A DNA stretch of 9,141 nucleotides. Origin: Desulfobacteraceae bacterium. GTDB lineage: Bacteria > Desulfobacterota > Desulfobacteria > Desulfobacterales > UBA11574. Within the stretch, counting starts at the first letter, position 1; every line of letters begins with the position of its first letter. Location: assembly GCA_029857875.1 (NCBI GenBank), contig JAOUGB010000063.1, positions 1 through 9,141 of the forward strand, in the 5' to 3' direction. The position numbers and the translations under genes were made by a program. The notes below the pieces were generated by a model that had not been told where the DNA came from, did not search any database, and saw only the letters and a list, made by a program, of their open reading frames with translations. This document shows positions 1 to 8,400 of this stretch, piece by piece.

Positions 1-1383
1 CAAAGCCTCTAAAAGCGCTGAGGAAGGATCACCTCTGAAGTCAGAACCAAGCTTGTCAATCTCATCCATCATGAAAACAGGATTGTTTGCACCGCTCTGT
101 TTGATGCCCTGAAGGATTCGTCCCGGCAAAGCACCTATATAGGTACGACGGTGGCCTCTGATTTCAGCTTCATCCCGTATGCCACCGAGGGAAATGCGGA
201 CAAATTTTCGTTTCACTGCGCGTGCTATGGCCTGACCAAGGGATGTCTTCCCAACACCGGGTGGGCCCACGAAACATAAAATCGGACCCTTCATTTTAGG
301 GTTAAGTTTGCGCACGCTCAGGTATTCAAGAATACGGTCTTTCACATGTTTTAGACCAAAATGGTCTTCATCCAGAACCGTTTTTGCATTCTTGATATCA
401 ATAATGTCTTTGGTGGTTTTACTCCATGGCAACTCAACCAGCCAATCCAGATATGTGCGAACAACAGAAGCTTCTGCAGAGTCAGGATGCATTTGATCCA
501 GACGTTTCAACTGCTTTAAGGCTTCTTTGTCTGCACTTTTTGACATCTTAGCCCTTCTTATCTTCCTTCTATAATCATCTATTTCCTTTAATTTTCCGTC
601 GTCTTCACCGAGTTCCTTGTGGATGACCCGAACCTGTTCTCTTAAAAAATAGTCTCTTTGACTTTTCGAAATTTCATCTTTTACATCAGACTGGATTTTA
701 GCCTGCATGGAGGACAATTCCACTTCTCGAGAAAGTAACTCATTAACTTTTTTAAGACGCTCAACAGGATCGATCAGTTCGAGCAAAATCTGGGATTCAT
801 CAATTTTTAACTTCAGATTTGAAGCCACAAGATCTGCTAATTTCCCAGGATCATTCACACTTTCTAGAATAACACCGACATCGTTGTTCATTTCCCCACG
901 CAGCGCCAATATCTTTTCGGAGTGTTCGATAACATTCCGCATTAACGCTTCCATTTCTAAATTGATCTCTTCAACCGGTGGATCGGGAATCCTTTCAATT
1001 TTTACACGATATATAGATCTCTTGGAAACGTATTTAACAATCCTGGCCTTTTCAATACCCTGCACAAGGGCTTTGACGCGTCCATCAGGGAGTTTTAGCA
1101 TCCGCAGGATCTTGCTCACAGTTCCAACCGTAAATATTTGATCAGGGTTCGGATTTTCGATATTTGGATCTTTTTGCGCGATTAAAAACAAAAATCCGTC
1201 TTTTTCCACGGCCTCCTCAACAGCACGCACCGATTTTTCACGGCCGATAAATAGCGGAAGGAGCATGTCGGTAAAAATCACAATATCCCGAACGGAAATT
1301 AGAGGGAGTGTATCTGGAATTACTGCATCTTTTTCATCTTCATCAATAATGCTGATAAGATCATCTTTGTCGGTTTCAGCCAT
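1..1383 (-). CDS. lon: ATP-dependent protease LonA, N-terminal 461 residues (C-terminus beyond window edge)
   Basis: The frame is open without a stop for all 461 codons from the ATG at 1383 to the left edge. LonA is a cytoplasmic AAA+ serine protease that unfolds and degrades misfolded and regulatory proteins. Seen here: an acidic N-terminal tail (residues 1-24), the LON substrate-binding domain (about 26-220, starting LPLISVRDIVIF), the coiled-coil/linker motif QRDYFLREQ (242-250), Walker A GPPGVGKTS (373-381), the pore-loop region GGIRDEAEIRGHRRTYIGALPGR, and Walker B VFMMDE (436-441). Spacing matches E. coli Lon (784 aa) with a slightly longer N-terminus. The rest of the AAA+ module and the S16 protease domain with its Ser-Lys dyad lie outside. 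The start is supported by AGGAG at 1389-1393, 5 nt upstream, and an in-frame stop at 1399-1401 with no earlier ATG. It has its own promoter and leader but may also receive read-through from the permease gene. Confidence 0.97.
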   Translation of the reverse strand, partial: MAETDKDDLISIIDEDEKDAVIPDTLPLISVRDIVIFTDMLLPLFIGREKSVRAVEEAVEKDGFLFLIAQKDPNIENPNPDQIFTVGTVSKILRMLKLPDGRVKALVQGIEKARIVKYVSKRSIYRVKIERIPDPPVEEINLEMEALMRNVIEHSEKILALRGEMNNDVGVILESVNDPGKLADLVASNLKLKIDESQILLELIDPVERLKKVNELLSREVELSSMQAKIQSDVKDEISKSQRDYFLREQVRVIHKELGEDDGKLKEIDDYRRKIRRAKMSKSADKEALKQLKRLDQMHPDSAEASVVRTYLDWLVELPWSKTTKDIIDIKNAKTVLDEDHFGLKHVKDRILEYLSVRKLNPKMKGPILCFVGPPGVGKTSLGQAIARAVKRKFVRISLGGIRDEAEIRGHRRTYIGALPGRILQGIKQSGANNPVFMMDEIDKLGSDFRGDPSSALLEAL

Positions 1384-1421
1384 TCTTTCTCCTATAACTT
1401 AAATCCATAAAATTTTGTCGG

Positions 1422-1456
1422 TTTCTAAATGCCTCTCTTTCTAATTGAGTTAGAAA
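1422..1456. repeat. Inverted repeat plus extra half-site in the lon leader; possible operator
   Basis: A perfect 7-bp inverted repeat TTTCTAA-N5-TTAGAAA occupies 1438-1456. A third copy of the half-site, TTTCTAA, lies at 1422-1428, in the same orientation as the left arm and 16 bp from it. The cluster lies in the predicted lon leader, about 35-70 nt downstream of the predicted transcription start. It could be an operator for a dimeric repressor or a small A+T-rich RNA hairpin; no run of U follows, so a terminator is unlikely. It does not match CIRCE. The repeat is seen directly; its function is inference. Confidence 0.4.
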
Positions 1457-1496
1457 TTTTCGTTTGGGCAACAACCTAAGTTATGAAACCACCAAT

Positions 1497-1524
1497 ATAA
1501 TAAAGCACAATTTGGTTTTGACAA
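1497..1524 (-). promoter_or_regulatory. Predicted sigma-70-type promoter of lon
   Basis: On the minus strand a TTGTCA -35 hexamer (1519-1524) is followed after 16 bp by TATTAT (1497-1502), each 5 of 6 matches to consensus. Transcription would start near 1490, giving a leader of about 107 nt before the lon ATG at 1383. An A+T-only palindrome (1527-1540, TTTATATGTATAAA) lies 2 bp upstream of the -35, in the position of an UP element. I could not find a convincing heat-shock (sigma-32) promoter or a CIRCE element, although lon is heat-inducible in many bacteria. Prediction from sequence only. Confidence 0.6.
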
Positions 1525-1552
1525 TGTTTATATGTATAAATTCATTACCTCT

Positions 1553-3241
1553 TTAAATCAACATTTTTGACAGCCTCTTTTCTCCGAATTTCATGGGCAC
1601 CATCACTGCAGCAATGCTGAGGAAAAAAACCAGGGTAAACGATCCAAGAACCCATACCCATTCAAAAACAGTCAATACTTTTCCCTGAATATTCGCCATA
1701 AAAAAACGATAAACTGGCCCTGCTTCAATAATGATAACAGCTCCCACATATCCTGCACACACCATCATAAACAGGAGCCCTCCGAAACTGGTAACTGTTT
1801 GGGCTGGATTTTCCGATTTAAAATCGGGATACCCTGCGCCAAAACCGATCCCCATTGATACAACTCCCGGAACCAGTAAAAATATATCAACCGTTGAAAG
1901 TACCATCATAAAAGGCGTCACTTTAAGCAAGATATTTGTTGCAATGATCAAAATTTCAGTCAAAACGAGCAAAGGTAAAAAATAGATAAAGAATTTTATC
2001 CAGAGATAGTGTCTCAGATCTATGGGAACGGATTTTACCAACCAGAAAGCATCCTTTTCGCTGCTGACCGCAGGATATGCAAATCGGGCCGTAATGGTAA
2101 TAAGAACAAAACCAGCAAGGCCGATGTTCAAAAAAGATAGGAGGTTCTGGAGGTAAATGGTCTTTATCGGAGCCTGTTCCAGAGGAAGGGCATTGAAGTT
2201 GTAGACATATATGATAACCAGCGCAGCAATTAGAAAGAGCTGGGACCACTGTGTTTGATCCCTGAAAAAAGTCCGTATCTCCTTTAACATAAAAGCCCTG
2301 CAAGGACGTGACAAGAATCCCGAAAAACGATGGCCTGAATATTTGTATTTAAAAAGCCGGACTTGGGCTGTTTGGGTCTTTGAAAGCCCCTTGAAGTAAT
2401 ACGCATTTGAAATAATGATCGCCGAAAATACCATTATCCCTGCCCAGCTAAAGGAGAGCATCGTGTGAAACAGTCCTTGCATTATATGTCCCGAAAGTGT
2501 TGCCTTTATGCTGTCAAAAGCCCATGTGCTCGGAAGATATGGCGGTGCCGGAGCCTTTAAAGACCTGAGATAGAAGAGCACGCTTGAAAAAGCTTCGGGA
2601 TCAACAAGGCGTTCGGGTCGTAAAAAACGAAAGGCAAAAAAAAGTATAAGAAAAAAGCAAAAGCCAATGAAAATAAAGATGTTTCTGATGCGGTTCGCCG
2701 GCACAAAATTAACAACAATCATAATTAGAATAACGCTTATGCCTGCTGAAATAACAGAAAGGATTAAAATGACCAGGACAATATTGCCATAGAAAATAAA
2801 GCCCGCCCCATAAACAATTCCATATGATATAAAGACAGGAAGTGTATAGACAATGACCATCCAAGAACTATCTAAAGTACTTTCCATCCACCTTGCAATA
2901 AAAATCTTATAACTCGGGACAGGCATGGAATTCAAAAGAGAAAGGTCTCTGCTGAGATACAGCTTGGAAAGTGATGTTAGGATGTTACTGAAAACAAGGA
3001 GTGAAAAAAAAGTGAGAAGAACCATGGAAAGCAGTTTATAAGCAAGAACATCACCAAGTCCTTCAATCTCTTTGAAATAACCGATGACGCGCAATGAAGC
3101 AACAAATATGCCTCCCCAAAAAAATATACTGATGGATCCGAACAATGCGAGCTTATATATCCTGCCCGAATCGTTTTTAAAAATGCCCTTGTTTTTAAAG
3201 GATAAAAATCTTGGCTTTAATAAGGTGATGACGTCTTTCAT
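1553..3241 (-). CDS. ABC-2-like transporter permease, 562 aa
   Basis: This is an integral inner-membrane protein with about 12 predicted hydrophobic segments (roughly 30-52, 69-91, 126-148, 152-179, 187-207, 260-279, 333-349, 368-384, 411-437, 446-468, 484-506, 527-549). Size and layout resemble the large, about 550-residue putative ABC permeases of the PF16949 type, not the usual 250-400-residue ABC-2 permeases. Typical family motifs are visible: a cytoplasmic FMLKEIRTFFRDQTQWSQ stretch (317-334) and SSEKDAFWLVKSVPI (393-407). Its length suggests that one polypeptide may carry what are normally two half-permeases. The ATG overlaps the TGA of the ATPase gene (ATGA, 3238-3241), so the two are probably translationally coupled and form one transporter. 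I cannot tell the substrate; export is more likely than import because no binding protein is nearby. No clear terminator follows the TAA at 1553-1555. Confidence 0.88.
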   Translation of the reverse strand: MKDVITLLKPRFLSFKNKGIFKNDSGRIYKLALFGSISIFFWGGIFVASLRVIGYFKEIEGLGDVLAYKLLSMVLLTFFSLLVFSNILTSLSKLYLSRDLSLLNSMPVPSYKIFIARWMESTLDSSWMVIVYTLPVFISYGIVYGAGFIFYGNIVLVILILSVISAGISVILIMIVVNFVPANRIRNIFIFIGFCFFLILFFAFRFLRPERLVDPEAFSSVLFYLRSLKAPAPPYLPSTWAFDSIKATLSGHIMQGLFHTMLSFSWAGIMVFSAIIISNAYYFKGLSKTQTAQVRLFKYKYSGHRFSGFLSRPCRAFMLKEIRTFFRDQTQWSQLFLIAALVIIYVYNFNALPLEQAPIKTIYLQNLLSFLNIGLAGFVLITITARFAYPAVSSEKDAFWLVKSVPIDLRHYLWIKFFIYFLPLLVLTEILIIATNILLKVTPFMMVLSTVDIFLLVPGVVSMGIGFGAGYPDFKSENPAQTVTSFGGLLFMMVCAGYVGAVIIIEAGPVYRFFMANIQGKVLTVFEWVWVLGSFTLVFFLSIAAVMVPMKFGEKRLSKMLI

Positions 3242-3960
3242 TCTTTAGTCAATTTGATGAATATCTCTTCAAGATCGGCCTCTTTGTTCTGAATATCGCG
3301 CTTTAAATCTTCTGCAGTTCCCGTTGCGACAAGTGATCCTTTATGGATGATACCGATGCGGTCACAGATATCTTCAGCCACTTTCAGGGTGTGGGTCGAC
3401 ATGAAAATAGTGACGCCTTCCTTTGCAAGATGCTTAAAAAGCGACTTAACCATATTGATCACCAATGGATCAAGACCCACCATGGGCTCATCGATAATAA
3501 TCACTTCAGGATCATGTAAAAGAGCTGCTGCCATTACGAGTCTTTGCTTCATACCGTGAGAATAGGACTCAATAAGGTCGTCTGCCCATTCAGAAAGGGA
3601 AAACAACCGTAACATTTCTCGAGATTTGTTTAAAAAGGCTTCTTCATCCACATCATACAGATCACCGATAAATTTTAGGAACTCAATGCCTGTAAGTTTT
3701 TCATAAAGATATGGCCTATCAGGAATATAACCAATTTTACTCTTGGCTTTTTTCGGGTGATCTTGAATATTTATACCGCAAATCATCACAGCACCCGAGG
3801 TTGGGGCAAGTACACCGCCCATCATATTTATTGTGGTGGTCTTTCCAGCACCGTTAGGACCGATGAATCCGAATATTTCACCTTTGCGGACCACAAGGTT
3901 CAGCCCGGTCACAGCCGGAAAATCGTTGTATCTTTTCGTTAAATCTATGAGTTCTATCAT
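3238..3960 (-). CDS. ABC transporter ATP-binding protein, 240 aa
   Basis: This is a complete single-domain ATPase that would power the adjacent permease from the cytoplasmic side. All main motifs are present: Walker A GPNGAGKT (34-41), ABC signature SYSHGMKQR (132-140), Walker B IIIDE (154-158), D-loop GLDP (162-165) and the switch histidine H190 (STH). The Q-loop position reads GYIPDRPYLYEKLTG (77-91), so the usual glutamine is Asp81. The family resemblance is to CcmA/NatA-like ATPases of ABC-2 exporters. Its ATG lies 3 nt after the stop of the transglutaminase-like gene with no clear Shine-Dalgarno sequence, which suggests coupled translation; its own stop overlaps the permease start. The substrate cannot be assigned from this subunit. 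Confidence 0.95.
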   Translation of the reverse strand: MIELIDLTKRYNDFPAVTGLNLVVRKGEIFGFIGPNGAGKTTTINMMGGVLAPTSGAVMICGINIQDHPKKAKSKIGYIPDRPYLYEKLTGIEFLKFIGDLYDVDEEAFLNKSREMLRLFSLSEWADDLIESYSHGMKQRLVMAAALLHDPEVIIIDEPMVGLDPLVINMVKSLFKHLAKEGVTIFMSTHTLKVAEDICDRIGIIHKGSLVATGTAEDLKRDIQNKEADLEEIFIKLTKE

Positions 3961-3963
3961 TTT

Positions 3964-5430
3964 TTATTGAAAAGTCAGAATCTTTAATCTTACTTTACCG
4001 ATAACATTCATGATGTCGAGCTGTTGCTGCATCCTCCCGCTTGAAAATCGAATATGAGTGACATCTGCCGGGATTTGGCCAAATGTTGCATCCACGGTTA
4101 TCCACTTCCCAATGTAAAGCAAATTCCATGCATGGTAATAAAATCTGCCGTTTAAGTAGACAAGTCCGGCCTCAATCCGGGCAGGTATACCCGCGGCTCT
4201 TGCAAGGGCGGCCAGAAGGACGGCATGTTCATTGCAATCGCCGACCTTGTTTATTAAAGTGGCAAGAGCATCAGGCAATGACAGCACCGGGCGTTTTTCA
4301 ATATTTTTATGGACCCATATCATCAGCTTGTTTGCCTTTTCTAATGGTGTGTCATCGTCGGTTACAATCTTTTCAACCAGATTCAAAATCTTTGGATGAT
4401 CAGACTCAATAAAGGGTTCGGGCTTTACAAAACGATCGGGTATTGTATTCATATTATTTATAACATCAGGAAGCTTGGCCAGATCCTCCTTCTGGATGAT
4501 CAGAACATTATCTTTTAAAACCTGTCTTCCGCTTTCAAGATGGACATCTTTGGTGTTTATTCCGCTGATTTCAACTTTGATCTTTTCAAGTTTCAGCGGG
4601 TTGTCAAAGATTACATTGGACTTGACGGAAGCAATCTCGGCCAAATCTTGGGAAGATTCAGCAAGAAGTCCAAAAAGTGCGTCTTTACGTGTCGTTTTTT
4701 CTAAACTGAATCCTAAAAGCCCCTTTTCTCTTATAACTTCACCATGTTCTCCTATCCATGCCAGCTGGGTTGCCCCTTGATACTGTATTGACACTTTCAT
4801 TGAATTCTTTTGAATGCCCATATTGAGAATTTTTTCTTTGTCAATAACTTTGATTGTAACAGGTTCACTGCTCATGCTCACCGGATCAAAAACATGTAAG
4901 ACAAACTCGTCTCCGGGTTTCATCCCGGAAGCATAAGCAGTGTTAACTATCCCGGAAGAGGCATATAGTCTTTCCTTGACTTTGGTATGAACTTCTTTGG
5001 TAGAACCGAAGTTATGCGTTTTAACGGAAAGTACGTTTCCGGAAACAGATCCTTGTGCTGAAAAATGAAATCGTCCTGAACTGATCTCAAAATCAAATGA
5101 AGAAAGGGTAAAATCTTTGTTGAGATTTCCGGCGGTTTTGAGAATGAGATCTTGAATCAGGCCCATTGTGTTGAGGCGGATATAAAGGGTTTCTTTTAAG
5201 AGATAACCCTTTTTCGTTTTCGAGATGAAGGTGTGTGAGGATCCAATTTTACGGCCATTTTGCAAAATATTCATCCACGAGTCTTTCTCGGGTACTCGCT
5301 CTATGGAAAATGAGGCCAATTCTTCGGATACAGAATTGAATTTGTTAAATACGCCCAATCGTAAAGAAAAAAGAATCGCAAAAATGAGTCCAAAAAGACT
5401 TAAAAGAATCCAAAAAGGTTTCATTGTCAC
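3964..5430 (-). CDS. Membrane-anchored transglutaminase-like (papain-fold) protein, 488 aa
   Basis: An N-terminal hydrophobic segment (about 5-24) with no obvious cleavage site suggests an inner-membrane anchor with the rest in the periplasm. Residues about 40-330 are a beta-rich region I do not recognise. The C-terminal part (about 340-455) is a transglutaminase-core domain (PF01841 type) with the full triad: Cys399 in GDCNEHAVLLAALARAAGIPAR, His433 in YYHAWN, and Asp447 in TVDATFGQ. Bacterial members are mostly thiol proteases or peptide-modifying enzymes, not true cross-linkers; the substrate here is unknown. The longest start is GTG at 5430; an in-frame ATG at 5424 (486 aa) is equally plausible. 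The gene begins 12 nt after the recC stop and ends 3 nt before the ABC ATPase, so it is probably co-transcribed with both. The tight link to the ATPase and permease suggests a shared envelope role. Confidence 0.85.
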   Translation of the reverse strand: MTMKPFWILLSLFGLIFAILFSLRLGVFNKFNSVSEELASFSIERVPEKDSWMNILQNGRKIGSSHTFISKTKKGYLLKETLYIRLNTMGLIQDLILKTAGNLNKDFTLSSFDFEISSGRFHFSAQGSVSGNVLSVKTHNFGSTKEVHTKVKERLYASSGIVNTAYASGMKPGDEFVLHVFDPVSMSSEPVTIKVIDKEKILNMGIQKNSMKVSIQYQGATQLAWIGEHGEVIREKGLLGFSLEKTTRKDALFGLLAESSQDLAEIASVKSNVIFDNPLKLEKIKVEISGINTKDVHLESGRQVLKDNVLIIQKEDLAKLPDVINNMNTIPDRFVKPEPFIESDHPKILNLVEKIVTDDDTPLEKANKLMIWVHKNIEKRPVLSLPDALATLINKVGDCNEHAVLLAALARAAGIPARIEAGLVYLNGRFYYHAWNLLYIGKWITVDATFGQIPADVTHIRFSSGRMQQQLDIMNVIGKVRLKILTFQ

Positions 5431-5442
5431 CCGAATGATTGT

Positions 5443-8400
5443 TTATAACATTATTTCACAGCAATGATTCAGCAAGGGCGAAAAAATTTTCATTGAGATT
5501 TTTTCAAAATCCTTATCCAAAGGATCGTTTTTACCAAAGCAACGCTCAAAATACGGATCTTTTGACTCTCCCCGTGAAAAATCACTTCCACTCCATTTTT
5601 TTTGTGCAGCCTTTAAAGCTGCCGGCTGTGTCCGATTCTTCAGCAATATCGTACAAACATATTCAAAGGACGATTCAGGGAAAAAGTGCAACGGCTCTGA
5701 CATTCCCTTCCAGTAAAAATTGAGCAGGTATTTTATGATATCTAACGCACTTGAAACAGGTGTAAATTCCCAGGCGGCATCTTTGCATAGCAAAAAGCTC
5801 TGCACAGAGCGTTTATCTTCAAGTAAAGCACAAATAACAAGATGATATATCCATGTATTTAATAGATATTTAGATTTTGTATTTGCATATATGGTTTTGA
5901 TCAGACCGTTTTCATAAACATCCGAAACACGATCGAATATCCTAAAATCTGCAATGTCAAGTTCAACATCAAGGTCTTCAAGGCGGTGGCCTTTGGTTTG
6001 GTCTTTAATTTTTCGAACAAAATCTTCGGCATCCAAACTCATTTCATTGTAAATATATTCTCCCACTTTCCCATGAGGGAGTTCTCCGGAGGCCTTTATT
6101 AGCGGATAAATATCTTTCAGGCTTGATCCTGAGAGTCTTTTTGTCACAAGTTCCTGATCCAACATATATTTTCCAAGATGATCTAAACGGAAATTTTCTC
6201 TTTCATCAAGGACATCTGCTCTCTCATGCAAGTATATTCCCAGGCGTTTTTCAAGTAGATATTTTGCTGGATTATTGAAAAAGGCGCATAATGCCTTAAT
6301 GGAAAGGTCTTTCCACTCTTTGTCGGGTTCGGGCAGCGTTGTTGAAATCAAAGGAGGCGCTTCTTTGCGGTCAAACATTTTTGAGCTCGCGATAAAATTC
6401 TCGTAAGAGTAGCTGAACAGATTGCTGTTTTTTTTAAAATATTCCGGTGAAAATGCTTGAAGCCGATGAAAAATGACCACCCGCTCTTCTGTAAATCCAA
6501 ATCCTTCTTTGATACAATCTATGAGTTCACTCACAAGGACAGAGGGCGGAATCCTGGCGTTATCCTGGATGCTCTGGCCTACATAACTGATATAGAATTT
6601 ATTTCTTGCGGATAGAAGGGCTTCCAGAAAAAGATACTTGTCGTCATTTCTTCTGTTTCGATCACCGACCCTCGGATGTTTTGCCATAAGATCGAACTCA
6701 AGTGTTTTTGTCTCGCGTGGGTAGGCATCGGTGTTCATCCCCACAAGACAGACGACTTTAAACGGGATACTTCTCATGGGGAGCATTGCGCAAAACGTCA
6801 CACCGCCGGAAATAAACCCCCTTCGAAGATGTTCATCCTCAAGAAGACCCCCCAGATAAGATTTTGCGACCTCAATTTTTATGGATTTGTCAAAGCCGGA
6901 CAATGCTTCTTTATTAGACATATCCTCCAAAATACTCCTGAGAATCTGAATCTCTGGTTCTGAGTCTTGCTCTGGGACAAAAAACTGTTCGATAATATCT
7001 GAAAAAACCTTACTCCAGCCATTTAATGTTCTGGCCTGATTAAGAGAATCCACACTGTTAATAAGCCGGTCTAAAAATCCTATAAATTTACCCAGGGTCT
7101 TTACCTCACCGCCCTCGATATGATCGTAAGGAAGAATTCCGGAGAACATTTTACACCCGAAACCCGGCATTGCATATCCTAAAAGTAGTCTCTCAATCCC
7201 GGCTTTCCAGGTGTTTTCCGAAAAAACCGGAAGACCAATCTTGCGGCGGTGTTCTGCATCGATTCCCCACCGGATATTGGTTTCTTTAATCCATCGTTCC
7301 AGGATTTCGATTTCTGATTCGGATATGCCGAATTTTTCTTTAATTTCCGGCAGCTCAAGCAATGCCATGACACGGTTTACACTCATACGACTGTTTTCAA
7401 GACCGAGTATCGACATGAATCCTTCAATAATGCGACTTTCTTTCATGATGCTCTGGTCCGCAATTGTGAATGGAATCCGTTTTTTTTCATCTATCTGTGC
7501 TCCGAACACGGCCTGAACAAATGGAGCATATAAATGGATATCGGGTGTCATGACAACGATGTCTTTGGGCAACAGATCCGGATCTTCTTCAAACATGGCA
7601 AGAAGGTTGTCGTGAAGAACCTCAATTTCCCGCATTGGACTGTGGCAGGAATGAATCTGAATAGAGGAATCAATCGCAGGGGATGGGTCGTGGGTGTCGG
7701 GTAAAAAGAAAGAAAACCGCCTGCTTTTCAAACTTAAAATATCCGACTGGATTTTCTCAAGTATTGTATGACCTTGATTCTCTTTGAACAGTTCGAAAAC
7801 CTGACTGTCGAGATCGCTAATCAGTGAAATAAAATTTCTACCCAAAGTCCCCATGGAAGCCAGCAACCGATGTCCTTCTTCAAGATAAAGATCTTCTGAG
7901 ATGTCATTTGATCGAGTATGTTTTTTCCTTATCTTTCTGGTCTCCCGACCGGAAACAATATCTCCCCAGTACTCTTTGCATGGGTTCATTAGAAAAAGGT
8001 TCACCTGAGAATGGCGTGATATTCCAACAAAGGCTTCAAGATGAAAAAGTGGCAAATAAGATATCCCGAATATGGAAACACGGCCTGGGAAATGCTCTAT
8101 TGGACGTGGTGATTTTCTAATCTTTTTTAAAAAAGCCTTCCAGAGTCCGGCGCGATGCAAGTGTTCCTTTCCTAACGAAAGCTTACGCCATAGATATGCC
8201 TGCCAGTGATGGTCCCTTCCTTTTTCCCAATTGAATATCATCTCGGGCCTGAAAACAAGATACTGGTCAAACAGATCAGCGATTCTTTTCGAAATCTGAA
8301 ACAGTTTCATCCCTGTGTTCTCATCTACAAGATAACGTTTTAAACTTTCAAAACCCGGCATGTGGATACATTCAGGAAGAACATTCATGATCTTGAATGT

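Noticed and set aside
707..1141. Plus-strand open frame of 144 codons
   Set aside because: It lies wholly antisense to well-conserved lon sequence, its protein is serine-rich and without recognisable domain, and no start signal supports it. It is a shadow of lon.
1956..2303. Minus-strand 115-codon frame inside the permease gene
   Set aside because: It is out of frame with a clear 562-residue membrane protein and has no own start signal or family features.
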